A stretch of 64,000 nucleotides of DNA from an uncultured Caldilineaceae bacterium (GTDB taxonomy: Bacteria; Chloroflexota; Anaerolineae; Caldilineales; Caldilineaceae): NCBI GenBank assembly GCA_951813625.1, contig CATOTS010000019.1:1-64000 (forward strand). The letters are read 5' to 3'. Made by a program: the position numbers and the translations under genes. Below are positions 45,574-54,034 of this stretch, piece after piece (position 1 is the first letter of the stretch; every line of letters begins with the position of its first letter). Below the pieces are notes generated by a model. That model saw only the letters and a list, made by a program, of their open reading frames with translations. It was not told the DNA's origin and made no database searches.

Positions 45574-46761
45574 CTAAGCCTGAGAGGTGTGAGGGATAAA
45601 GGGTTGGTCAAGAAAGGCGTTGTAGATGGCATCAATGGCGTTGAGGCCATGTTTACGCGCTGTAGAGATATAGGAACGTATTGCATAGAAGAGATTAGCA
45701 CCGTCTGGCGTACGGAAGCAACAGGAGACTTTCTGCTGGACCTCAATCATGCGCACATCGCGTTCGGCGAGGTTGTTGTCGAAGGGGATGCGGAAGTCAT
45801 ACATGAAGGCTAAGACGCCGGTCTTATGTTTGTGTAAGCGGTCGAGCAGGTTTTTGGGCGGCGACTGTTTGGGTCGGCCGACCGGTCTGGGTTTGGTCTT
45901 TGCTGCGCAGGGGTTGTCGGCAAAGCCTTGGTCAATGAGCGCATCGTACTGTGTCGCGTAGTCGGCCAAGCGGTCTGGTGGCAAGGCAGAATGCAGTGCT
46001 GAAGTCGATGCGACTTCGGCTTTGATGTCCAACAACAAACGTTCCATCTGCGCCGCCCATGCTTGCTCGTATTGCTCGGCCACAAAGCGCAGTTCGCGCA
46101 GATGATGGACATTGCAGAAACTATGCTGACAGTCGGTAAACTTGAGGTAGGAGCGCCAGTGGTCATGCAGAGCAACGCCCTTGAAGTGGGGCAGGATGCC
46201 TCCGCCTTGCATAGCGACATGCCGCCGTTTGTCGTGGACGTGGTAGTGGGTCAGCTTCTCTGTGCTGGCCACGTGCAACCACTGCAAGCAACCATCGACA
46301 CGCAAACCACTCTCGTCGAAATGGACGACAGGAGCAGCGACCAGTTGTTGGCGAATCTGTTCCAGGCTTGCGTGCGTGCGGCTGGCAAGTTGGTGGGCGG
46401 CGGCGAGAACGACCGGCTCCGAAGGCGCATGACCGTAGAGCGCAGTCAGCAACTCTCTGATGCGCGCCAAGGGGATGAACTGTTGGCTGTACAGGTAGCA
46501 AGCGAGCGCTTTCAGACGCGGACCATACTGGGTGGGTTGGGTCACGTGGGCGGGAAACGCGCCCTTCACGCACGTACCACAGCCAGGACACTGCTTCACC
46601 TCCGCCTGATGCTCTGTCACTTCGATGCTGGCCGGTGGGATATCGAATACCTGCCGTTTCATATGCCCTTGAACCGCTACGTCGGTCAGCTCTGTCTGGC
46701 AGTGCGGGCAACCCGTCAGCCCATGCACGACGACATGCTCCGGCTCCGCCACCTGCATCAA
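45574..46761 (-). CDS. IS66 transposase, catalytic part (copy 3)
   Basis: 395 aa, nearly identical to copy 1 with a few substitutions (for example YDFRIPFDNN and KVSCCFRTPD). DDE residues are intact. Same upstream TAA and the same possible re-initiation ATG. Confidence 0.88.
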   Translation of the reverse strand: MMQVAEPEHVVVHGLTGCPHCQTELTDVAVQGHMKRQVFDIPPASIEVTEHQAEVKQCPGCGTCVKGAFPAHVTQPTQYGPRLKALACYLYSQQFIPLARIRELLTALYGHAPSEPVVLAAAHQLASRTHASLEQIRQQLVAAPVVHFDESGLRVDGCLQWLHVASTEKLTHYHVHDKRRHVAMQGGGILPHFKGVALHDHWRSYLKFTDCQHSFCNVHHLRELRFVAEQYEQAWAAQMERLLLDIKAEVASTSALHSALPPDRLADYATQYDALIDQGFADNPCAAKTKPRPVGRPKQSPPKNLLDRLHKHKTGVLAFMYDFRIPFDNNLAERDVRMIEVQQKVSCCFRTPDGANLFYAIRSYISTARKHGLNAIDAIYNAFLDQPFIPHTSQA

Positions 46762-46782
46762 GGTGCGCCCTTTGTGCCCGCG

Positions 46783-47061
46783 TTATCCACCACGCGGCCG
46801 CTGGCCAGACTTGCGCAAACTCTTGCGTCTGCCTTTCTTCAGCCCATCGCTGCTCGGCGGCTTGCCGCTATTGTGACTGTCTTTCGTCAGTTGATCCTGC
46901 AACTTCTGAATCAACGCCTGCTGCGCAGCTATCTGTTCCTGCAGCCCCTGGATCAATGCCTGTTGCCCAGCCAACTGCTGACGCAACGCCTCGATCAACG
47001 CAAGGCTCTCTTGATATAGCTGCTCTATTTGCTCACGACTTGGTCTTATGCAATCACTCAT
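46783..47061 (-). CDS. IS66 transposase, N-terminal part (copy 3)
   Basis: 92 aa coiled-coil part, ending at the same TAA (46785-46783) as in the other two copies. Confidence 0.8.
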   Translation of the reverse strand: MSDCIRPSREQIEQLYQESLALIEALRQQLAGQQALIQGLQEQIAAQQALIQKLQDQLTKDSHNSGKPPSSDGLKKGRRKSLRKSGQRPRGG

Positions 47062-47105
47062 ACCATTTACTCTACTACATCCAAGAGAAATGGCTTCGTA
47101 GTTAC

Positions 47106-47430
47106 CTCAAAACTAATGACTGCAGTTCCTGCCCCCTAACCCCTGCCCCCTGTCCCCTGCAGTTCCGGCCCTCCCTCGTGCGGGGGGACTCCCCCCGCAA
47201 CGCCCCCCTGACACCCCTCCTCCCGCGCCGAGTGTGGGGTCAATGGCAGCCCTGCTCTACATGTGGCCCATCGCGTCTTCCCCAGATCAGCCAACGCCGC
47301 GGCCACCGTAGGGGCAGGCCTTGTGCCTGCCCAGCGCCTGCCCTGTGCCTCTCCCAAAGCCGGCAAAGAATATCGGTGACCGCTGGCATGAATTCCATGG
47401 CAGACGATTCCCACGCCAAACATTGGTGGC
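47106..47430. repeat. dispersed GC-rich repeat, copy G, with a second hairpin
   Basis: After the IS66 end comes a C4/C5 tract and CTGCAGTT, then the core at 47165-47213. A separate palindrome GGGCAGGC-CTTGT-GCCTGCCC lies at 47312-47332. The right module (CATGAATTCC..AGACGATTCCCAC) at about 47388-47430 resembles 11493-11545. No gene is seen between 47106 and 47543. Confidence 0.8.
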
Positions 47431-47543
47431 ACCCGGAGAAGCGTATCCTCTTTCTGCGCCGACTCAGCACTTGTGATACACTGCCCCTGGCGTTTCGGCC
47501 ATGAACTGTCGCTCAAATCAGCACGCGGAGACGGAGACAAAAC

Positions 47544-48188
47544 GTGAGCCAACGGATCTGGATTGTCCGGCACGGCAACCGCGAAGACTTTCAGAAACCC
47601 GGCTGGGCCAAGACGGCTGAACGACCTTACGATCCCGCGCTCTCAGCCGATGGTGAAACACAGGCCAGGGAGGTCGGTCTCAGCCTGCGCAATGAGCCGG
47701 TCGACTACATCTTCGCCTCGCCCTTTTTGCGCACGATCCAAACGGCCAATCACATTGCAGACGCGCTCGACCTGCCCGTCTGCCTCGAGCCCGGCATCGG
47801 CGAAATTCTGCCCGAAGTCCAGTGTATGCCGGCTATATTGTCGCGGGAGGAGCGTGCACGGCGATTTCCCCGCATCGACTGGAACTACAACGCGGGAGGC
47901 CTCCTCAGCTATCCCGAAAGTTCAGACGCGGGGCACAAACGGGCCGCCGCAACGGCCCATGCCCTGACCGCCCGGTATCCCGAGAAAAACCTGCTGATGG
48001 TCACGCACGGAGCGCCGGTCGTCGGCATCGTTAAGGGGCTGACCGGCCTGACCGAGCGCATCACCGTGCCGCTCTGTTGCATCTTCACCCTGCAGCGCAA
48101 TGACGAGGGCTGGCGAATCGTGCAGAGCTCCGTCACTTCCCATCTCAGCAACCAGGAGACGAGCAGGCGCTTCGCCCACTCAGGTTAG
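47544..48188 (+). CDS. histidine-phosphatase (phosphoglycerate-mutase-like) protein
   Basis: 214 aa. The catalytic RHG motif is IWIVRHGNREDF, followed by LSADGETQAREVG, FASPFLRTIQTANHIA and the second His in LLMVTHGAPVVGIV. The set of residues fits a phosphatase rather than the glycolytic mutase. It starts at GTG 47544 with GGAG upstream. Substrate unknown. Confidence 0.88.
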   Translation: MSQRIWIVRHGNREDFQKPGWAKTAERPYDPALSADGETQAREVGLSLRNEPVDYIFASPFLRTIQTANHIADALDLPVCLEPGIGEILPEVQCMPAILSREERARRFPRIDWNYNAGGLLSYPESSDAGHKRAAATAHALTARYPEKNLLMVTHGAPVVGIVKGLTGLTERITVPLCCIFTLQRNDEGWRIVQSSVTSHLSNQETSRRFAHSG

Positions 48189-48198
48189 AAGAAACCTG
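48181..48198. terminator. hairpin between convergent genes
   Basis: CAGGTT-AGAAGA-AACCTG, a perfect 6-bp stem overlapping the stop codon, followed by a weak T-rich stretch (CGGCCTTCTTAT). It could end transcription from either side. Confidence 0.35.
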
Positions 48199-48206
48199 CG
48201 GCCTTC

Positions 48207-49229
48207 TTATGTATAGGGGAGGAGCCGTCCTTCGGCGCGTGCCGCATAGATCTCAGCCGCGTGGTCTGCAGTATGCGCTGACATCGAGATTAGCAGGAAG
48301 ATCAGGTTTCCTTTCTCAACCTGGTTGTAGGCCACCTCTGTCTCCACCTGCTCATCGTTGAGGCTGCGGTAGCGGTTGGCGATTCGACGGTGGAAAGTCG
48401 CCAGCTGGTCCAGCAGGTCGATCATAGACATCTCGGCCTTGCCCGCCATCAGCCGTTCGTTGACCGTGTCATCGTCAGCGCAAATCCAGGGATCGAGCGC
48501 GGCAAGGTCAACCTCGGGCCACCGGCGCACAACCGCCCACGTGTACTCGTCCCAAACGAGCGCGTGGGTCAGGATGTCTCGCACACTCCACTGGCCGCTC
48601 ACTGCGATCGAAACACAGTCCTTCTCGGCGAGCCCGGTTATGGCGTCCAGCAAGTTGTTGAACTGGCGTCGATAGAAGCGCAGGACCCGGTCGCGGCCCC
48701 ATCGCTGCAACGAAAAGCAGTACCGGTGCACCTCTTCGGCGTGTTCATCCGCGTGACGCGGCATGTGGGTCAGCAGATGCTGCAGGACCGGCCGCCGCGC
48801 GCCGCCCTCCTCATAGTCGGCATCGATCTGCCCGGAACTGAGCGAAAGGGCAAAATCGATCATGCGTTGGCGCGCCTCATCTGCTCCGGCCAGGACCTCT
48901 TCCCAGCTTCTGTTTTCATTTTCAGCCCGTTCGTCGTTGCTTCGCGGCGGCGAGGGCACTGGCCCGGCCGCGTTCAGCGCAGCCTGCATCCGCCGTAACT
49001 GGAAACCATCCCAAAAGGCAACGTGCGCCACCGTCGCCAGCGGCGACCATCCGTTTTCCAGGCATGGTCGCGTGCATTCCTCGGGTTCGAGCAGGAACAG
49101 CGGCCACCGAAAGTTGAAATAACTGCTCTGCAGGCGCGCCGCAATCGCTTCCGGCGTGGACTCGCCCGAACCTCCGTCTTTCGCGCTGCCGTGCGTTACT
49201 GCAGTCGGGCCATCCTCTTGTCGTGCCAT
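48207..49229 (-). CDS. double DinB-fold protein
   Basis: 340 aa with two DinB-like four-helix units. The first has ENGWSPLATVAHVAFWDGFQ and HMPRHADEHAEEVHRY, the second VSGQWSVRDILTHALVWDEY and SMSAHTADHAAEIYAARAEG, each with the metal-type histidines (H..HxxxH). DinB-fold enzymes include thiol-S-transferases; activity here is unknown. It follows the ABC-class ATPase by 6 nt, so the two are co-transcribed. Confidence 0.82.
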   Translation of the reverse strand: MARQEDGPTAVTHGSAKDGGSGESTPEAIAARLQSSYFNFRWPLFLLEPEECTRPCLENGWSPLATVAHVAFWDGFQLRRMQAALNAAGPVPSPPRSNDERAENENRSWEEVLAGADEARQRMIDFALSLSSGQIDADYEEGGARRPVLQHLLTHMPRHADEHAEEVHRYCFSLQRWGRDRVLRFYRRQFNNLLDAITGLAEKDCVSIAVSGQWSVRDILTHALVWDEYTWAVVRRWPEVDLAALDPWICADDDTVNERLMAGKAEMSMIDLLDQLATFHRRIANRYRSLNDEQVETEVAYNQVEKGNLIFLLISMSAHTADHAAEIYAARAEGRLLPYT

Positions 49230-49235
49230 TCCCGG

Positions 49236-50960
49236 TCATCCTCCTTCAATCTCGAGTGTCCGCAGCCGGTTGAGCGCGGCTGCCAATTCATGCCGCCGAA
49301 ACTGTGCAAGATCGCCGGTCCGCCGGCTGTCCAGCACATCCAGCCCCTCGCGCTCGATGTCAGCGAGCACGAGTTCGAGCGCCTCCGCCAGGGTAAGGCT
49401 CCCGTCGACGTAAGTTCTGCGGGCGTAGTCCAGCGCAGCGCCGATGGCCCTCGTCTGCGCCCAGTGGACGATCTGCTCCACCGCCGAGAGATCCAACGAC
49501 GCCGCGCCGAATTGGATCGCGTGTGCGTTCCTTGTCTTGATGCTCACCTGCCGCCGCCCTTTGGAGGGATCTATCGAACGGGGCCGGGGACGGCGCCGAA
49601 GGTCGGCCTCAATTGGGCCGCCGCCTTCAGCCACCCGCGCCGTGGGATAGTCGGCGGCGACCTCATGCGCGCGCGCGGTCACGTCCCGCGGGCGGAAACT
49701 CTCCATCGCGATCACGGTGTCGGCAACGTCGAGATAGTCGCCGCTGCCCCCAATCACGAGAACCGCGCTGACGCCGAACTGGGCGTGCAGCTGGCGCACG
49801 CGGTCGATGAAGGGAGTGATCGGTTCATGCGCTTTGGGCACGAGCGCCTGCATGCGGGCATCCCGGATCAAAAAGTTAGTAGCGGCCGTGTCTTCATCGA
49901 TGAGCAGGCCTTCCGCGCCGGCTTCGAGCGCCTCGACAATGGCCGCGGCCTGGCTGGTCGAACCGCTTGCGTTCCGGCTCGAGAAGCTGCCGGTCGACTG
50001 CCCCAGCGGAAGGTCGCCAATGAAAGCCGAAATGTCAACGCCGCTTACCGAACGTCCGTCTTCAGCGCGAATCTTCACAAGATCGGAGACGCTGACGACC
50101 AGCTCCCTTCCGTCACCGGGCCGGTGGTTGTAGACCCCGCGCTCAACCGCACGTAGCAGCGTCGACTTTCCATGATAGCCGCCGCCGACAATGAGCGTAA
50201 CACCCGCAGGAATGCCCATGCCGGTTACGGCGCCCGCATGGGGAAGAGAAAAGCTGCGGCGCAGGCTGTCAGGTGCGCTGAAAGGAACGACCCCGTCGCT
50301 ACGCAGCGGTCGGTCGTCAACGCCGCTGGCGCGCGGCAGGATCGCGCCGTCTGCAACGAAGGCAATCAGGCCATGCTCTGCCAGCCTTGCCCGCAGGGCG
50401 TCGGCGTCCTCGTTGGAGGCTGCATGAAGCCAGAGCTCTTCGTCCGAATGGCTCCCTGCGGGAAGGCTGCTCTCGATGACCTCGGGCACGTCCTCCAGCA
50501 ACAGTCGACTCGCCTGCCGCCCCAGCACACGCCTTCCCTGGGCCGGCAGACCGACCGTGAACCGGGCCTCGATAGTGCCGTCGGCGTGTATCTGCACCGC
50601 CGTGTTCGCCAGCACCTGCTGGCCGGGCGCCTCTATCCTGATTTCCCCGCTGCGCCCTGTCCCCCGCCGCCCCGAAAAGCGGCTCGCCTGGCCGGCGAAC
50701 GCCTTCGCCAGAAAACAGCTGACGCCCACCGCCCGGCTGTCGCTGGCAAAGAGACGTTCCGGTAGCGCGGCCGTGCCCGGCGCGACGAGCGCCCGCAGCC
50801 GGCTTGGTGATGCAAAAGGGTCCGACTGGACTGAGTCGATCGCAAGCGTGAAGCCCGGAAAGCGATAGGTCCCCCCGATCTCCTTGTAGGCCTTGTACCC
50901 GCGGCCGTCGATGCGGAGGAGAGTCTGGCGCAGCGCCTCGTGTGAGGCCATCTCAGTCAT
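49236..50960 (-). CDS. ABC-class ATPase (COG3044 type)
   Basis: 574 aa. Walker A GGGYHGKSTLLRAVERGVYN, Walker B EGLLIDEDTAATNFLIRD, with FSSRNASGSTSQAAAIVEAL serving as the signature region and the N-terminal DGRGYKAYKEIGGTYRFPGF. This matches the stand-alone predicted ATPases of the ABC class; a trypanosome relative binds RNA. No transporter partner is present. It probably acts on nucleic acid, but this is inference. It is divergent from the aldo/keto reductase and lar operon. Confidence 0.85.
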   Translation of the reverse strand: MTEMASHEALRQTLLRIDGRGYKAYKEIGGTYRFPGFTLAIDSVQSDPFASPSRLRALVAPGTAALPERLFASDSRAVGVSCFLAKAFAGQASRFSGRRGTGRSGEIRIEAPGQQVLANTAVQIHADGTIEARFTVGLPAQGRRVLGRQASRLLLEDVPEVIESSLPAGSHSDEELWLHAASNEDADALRARLAEHGLIAFVADGAILPRASGVDDRPLRSDGVVPFSAPDSLRRSFSLPHAGAVTGMGIPAGVTLIVGGGYHGKSTLLRAVERGVYNHRPGDGRELVVSVSDLVKIRAEDGRSVSGVDISAFIGDLPLGQSTGSFSSRNASGSTSQAAAIVEALEAGAEGLLIDEDTAATNFLIRDARMQALVPKAHEPITPFIDRVRQLHAQFGVSAVLVIGGSGDYLDVADTVIAMESFRPRDVTARAHEVAADYPTARVAEGGGPIEADLRRRPRPRSIDPSKGRRQVSIKTRNAHAIQFGAASLDLSAVEQIVHWAQTRAIGAALDYARRTYVDGSLTLAEALELVLADIEREGLDVLDSRRTGDLAQFRRHELAAALNRLRTLEIEGG

Positions 50961-51046
50961 TCAAACTGTTCCGTGGATGCCCTTGTTGGTGCAAGAGACA
51001 GTACGTCATTCCCGCTGAAAAAGTACGCCGGCAACTGAGAGAGGAT

Positions 51047-51075
51047 TTTACAACGCATCATTTCACTTGTACACT
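51047..51075 (+). promoter_or_regulatory. promoter of the aldo/keto reductase-larBEC operon
   Basis: TTTACA (51047-51052), a 17-nt spacer, TACACT (51070-51075). It is 76 nt upstream of the ATG at 51151, with correct spacing and five and four consensus matches. Confidence 0.5.
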
Positions 51076-51150
51076 GTGGGCGGGATCGGAACAGATTTTC
51101 CCGGCCAATTTACCTTCTCTACACACACGCAACGACAAAAGGCTGCCGCG

Positions 51151-52167
51151 ATGGAATACCGCAATTTCGGTCGAACGGGTATGAAGGTGAGCCCGCTCTG
51201 CCTGGGCTGCATGAATTTCGGAAGGCGCACGACGCCCGAGGACTCGTACGCCATAATCGACCGCGCGCTGGACGCCGGCATCAACTTTCTCGATACGGCC
51301 AACGTCTACAGCCGCGGCCGCAGCGAGGAGATAACCGGCGAAGCGCTGAAGCGCAACGGCAGCCGCGACCGCGTCGTCCTGGCGACAAAAGTGCATGGCA
51401 GAATGGACGACGACGACCCCAACGCCGCCGGGACCAGCCGCCGCCATATCGTCGAACAGTGCGAGGCCAGTCTCAGCCGCTTACAGACCGACTATATCGA
51501 CATTTACCAGGTCCACCGGCCCCGCCCGGAAATCGCGATCGACGAGACCCTGCGCGCGCTCGATGACCTTGTGCGGTCCGGAAAAGTGCGCTACCTGGGC
51601 AGCAGCACCTTTGCCGCGTGGCAGGTGGTCGAGTCGCTTTGGGTGGCGAAGGAACTGGGCCTGAATCGCTTTGTATCCGAGCAGCCTCCCTACCACATAC
51701 TGGACCGGCGCATCGAGCGCGAGCTTATCCCAATGGCGCAGACCCATGGCATCGGGCTGATTCCCTGGAGCCCCCTGGCCGGCGGGCTGCTGACCGGAAA
51801 ATACACACGCGAAGAGCCTTCGCCCGCGGGCGCGCGCTATGCCAACGCAGACAACGAACCGCGCCTGGCCCGCCGTAAGAACGACGCCATCTACGACATC
51901 GTCGAAGGTCTGCGTCCGCTGGCGCAGGGCAAGGGCTGTGAACTTTCCCAACTCGCACTGGCCTGGTGCGTGCAGCAGCCCGGCATCACCAGCCCGATCA
52001 TCGGCCCGCGCACAATGGAGCAGCTGGAGGACAACCTCGGCGCGCTCGACATATGCATAACCGACGCGGACCGTCAACTTGTCGACCAACTGGTCCCGCC
52101 CGGGCGCATGGTCAGCCCGTTTTATGAGGCCGACTTCGGCCCCCACAGTAACCGAGCGATCGCGTAA
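51151..52167 (+). CDS. aldo/keto reductase
   Basis: 338 aa TIM-barrel NADPH-dependent oxidoreductase. Catalytic Asp/Tyr in FLDTANVYSRGRSEE, Lys in VLATKVHGRM and His in IYQVHRPRPE; cofactor part SPIIGPRTMEQLEDNLGAL. ATG 51151 begins the family sequence EYRNFGRTGMKVSPLCLG; an upstream ATG at 51067 overlaps the promoter. It ends in TAA 6 nt before larB, in the same frame, so it leads the lar operon. Confidence 0.9.
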   Translation: MEYRNFGRTGMKVSPLCLGCMNFGRRTTPEDSYAIIDRALDAGINFLDTANVYSRGRSEEITGEALKRNGSRDRVVLATKVHGRMDDDDPNAAGTSRRHIVEQCEASLSRLQTDYIDIYQVHRPRPEIAIDETLRALDDLVRSGKVRYLGSSTFAAWQVVESLWVAKELGLNRFVSEQPPYHILDRRIERELIPMAQTHGIGLIPWSPLAGGLLTGKYTREEPSPAGARYANADNEPRLARRKNDAIYDIVEGLRPLAQGKGCELSQLALAWCVQQPGITSPIIGPRTMEQLEDNLGALDICITDADRQLVDQLVPPGRMVSPFYEADFGPHSNRAIA

Positions 52168-52173
52168 CCGGCA

Positions 52174-53001
52174 ATGAATGAGTCGCAGCTGGCTGCTCTT
52201 CTGGGCGACGTGGCTGACGGCGCGACATCTGTGGAAAGCGCGCTGGCGCGTCTGCGAACGCTTCCCTTCGAGCCGCTCGAAGGTGTGGCGACGCTCGACC
52301 ACCACAGGACCTTGCGCACCGGCTTTGCCGAGGTGATCTACTGCGAGGGCAAGACAGCGCAGCAGGTGGCGCTGATAGCCGAGAGGCTCGTTGCACGTTC
52401 CCCCCGACTGTTGGGCACGCGGGCGACTGAGACGCAGTTTGAGGCCGCGCGTGAGCGCGTGACCGATCTGCAATGGCATGAAGAGGCGCGCTGCCTGTGG
52501 GTCGACCGCGAGCCGGCGTCGGAGCGAAAACGCGGCGTGGTTGTCGTCTGTGCCGGCACCAGCGACCTCAATGTGCTGGAGGAAGCGGCACTGACCCTGC
52601 GGCTGATGGGGCACGAGGCGCACAGAATCACCGATGTGGGCGTGTCCGGTCTCCACCGGCTGCTGCCCCACATCCCGACATTGCAGCAGGCCAACGTTGT
52701 CATCGTCGTCGCCGGCATGGAAGGCGCGCTGGCGTCCGTCGTCGCAGGCCTGACGCAGGCGCCGGTGATCGCAGTGCCAACCAGCGTCGGTTACGGGGCC
52801 AGTTTTGGCGGAGTGGCCGCGCTGCTGGCGATGTTGAACGGTTGCGCATCGGGAATGGCCGTTGTCAACATCGACAATGGCTTCGGCGCGGGTCATCTGG
52901 CGGCCCTGATCAATCGAAAAATCGACGGCAGCTGCCCGGCGGACTACGAAAACGTTAACTCAGACGGCAGAAAGAGTATTCAACCGGCTTCCGAGCAGTA
53001 G
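52174..53001 (+). CDS. larB: LarB, nicotinate adenine dinucleotide carboxylase/hydrolase
   Basis: First step of nickel-pincer nucleotide (NPN) synthesis: carboxylates the pyridinium ring of NaAD and hydrolyses it to pyridinium-3,5-biscarboxylic acid mononucleotide. 275 aa. The PurE-like domain shows VVVVCAGTSDLNVLEEAALT, AGMEGALASVVAGLTQAPVI, SVGYGASFGGVAALLAMLNG and the tail VVNIDNGFGAGHLAA. N-terminal FAEVIYCEGKTAQQV is LarB-specific. 18 nt before larE. Confidence 0.93.
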   Translation: MNESQLAALLGDVADGATSVESALARLRTLPFEPLEGVATLDHHRTLRTGFAEVIYCEGKTAQQVALIAERLVARSPRLLGTRATETQFEAARERVTDLQWHEEARCLWVDREPASERKRGVVVVCAGTSDLNVLEEAALTLRLMGHEAHRITDVGVSGLHRLLPHIPTLQQANVVIVVAGMEGALASVVAGLTQAPVIAVPTSVGYGASFGGVAALLAMLNGCASGMAVVNIDNGFGAGHLAALINRKIDGSCPADYENVNSDGRKSIQPASEQ

Positions 53002-53019
53002 CCGGGTTACGGTGATATC

Positions 53020-53979
53020 ATGACGGAGACCACAATGCCGGAGTTCTCTTCTCTGGACAGCGCGCGGCAGATCGATGCTGCCTCCAAGGTCAGCCATCCG
53101 CTCACCGCCGAAACGGCCGCCAAGCTGGAGAGCATGAGGGCGGCCCTGGCCTCGTATGGCTCCGTGATCGTCGCCTATTCCGGCGGTGTGGACAGCGCGC
53201 TAGTCATGGCGGTCGCCTTCGAGCAGCTGGGCGGCAGGTCCGAAACGACCGCGGACGGCCGCGGCGCGCTCGCCTGCATCGGCGTCTCACCCAGCTATCC
53301 AGCGCGGGAAATGCGCGACGCCGTCGCCCTCGCCGAAGAGATCGGCGTCCCCTACCGGCTGGTCGAGACCGAAGAGTATCTCGATCCCAACTATGCTGCC
53401 AACCCAGACAACCGCTGCTACTTCTGCAAGGCGGAACTGCACTACCGGCTGCACGCAATCCTGCAAAAAGAGGCGTGGGGCATCGTCTGCGACGGGACCA
53501 ACGCCAGCGACACCGGCGACTTCCGGCCGGGCGCGACCGCGGCGCGCGAGCGCGGTGTGCGCTCACCGCTCCTGGAAGCCGGAATCACGAAGCCGGAAGT
53601 GCGCGCGATCGCCCGTCACCTCGGTCTGCCGGTCTGGGACAAGCCGGCCATGGCCTGCCTCTCCTCACGCGTTCCGCACGGCACCGCGATCGACCCGCAG
53701 CTTCTGCGCCAGATCGAGGCGGCCGAAGATGTACTGGTGGCGCGTGGAATAAGTCAGTTTCGCGTGCGCCATCACGGAGAGATCGCCCGCATCGAACTAC
53801 CCCCAGAAGAATTCGCCACAGTTATCGCCGATCACGAGGCGATCGTCGCCGGCATACAGGCGGCTGGCTATCGCTTCGTCACCCTCGACCTGGCCGGGTT
53901 CCGCAGCGGCGGCCTGAACGCGATCGCAGACGGCGCGGCCGCCGGCGGCCTCATTCCGGTCGCCGACCTCATGGCCTGA
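53020..53979 (+). CDS. larE: LarE, NPN sulfur insertase (three-cysteine, likely [4Fe-4S] type)
   Basis: Converts the two carboxylates of the LarB product to thiocarboxylates. 319 aa. PP-loop AYSGGVDSALVMAVA (SGGVDS at 54-59). Three cysteines, C133 and C136 (NRCYFCKAEL) and C213 (MACLSSRVPHG), match the cluster-binding LarE type, in contrast to the single sacrificial cysteine of the Lactobacillus enzyme. The first 30 residues are an extension. A second ATG is at residue 6. Confidence 0.93.
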   Translation: MTETTMPEFSSLDSARQIDAASKVSHPLTAETAAKLESMRAALASYGSVIVAYSGGVDSALVMAVAFEQLGGRSETTADGRGALACIGVSPSYPAREMRDAVALAEEIGVPYRLVETEEYLDPNYAANPDNRCYFCKAELHYRLHAILQKEAWGIVCDGTNASDTGDFRPGATAARERGVRSPLLEAGITKPEVRAIARHLGLPVWDKPAMACLSSRVPHGTAIDPQLLRQIEAAEDVLVARGISQFRVRHHGEIARIELPPEEFATVIADHEAIVAGIQAAGYRFVTLDLAGFRSGGLNAIADGAAAGGLIPVADLMA

Positions 53980-54034
53980 GGACTCCAGCCGCGGCCCTAA
54001 GATCAGGGTCGCGTAGGGCTCTCCACCGCGATTC

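Larger units (their letters stand above)
45567..47105 (-). mobile_element. IS66-family element, copy 3
   Basis: 1539 bp, right tip inverted GTAACTACGAAGCC, left tip decayed (ATGACGACTAAGCC). Flanked on the left by the Imm26-like gene and on the right by the GC-rich repeat. No matching target duplication. With copy 1 it brackets the whole immunity/Rhs segment. Confidence 0.9.

Noticed and set aside
38352..47105. Active composite transposon bounded by IS66 copies 1 and 3
   Set aside because: No matching target duplication at the outer ends and one outer tip is decayed; movement as a unit cannot be shown.
51481..52896. 471-codon frame antisense to the aldo/keto reductase and larB
   Set aside because: Spans two well-supported genes on the other strand and shows no motif.
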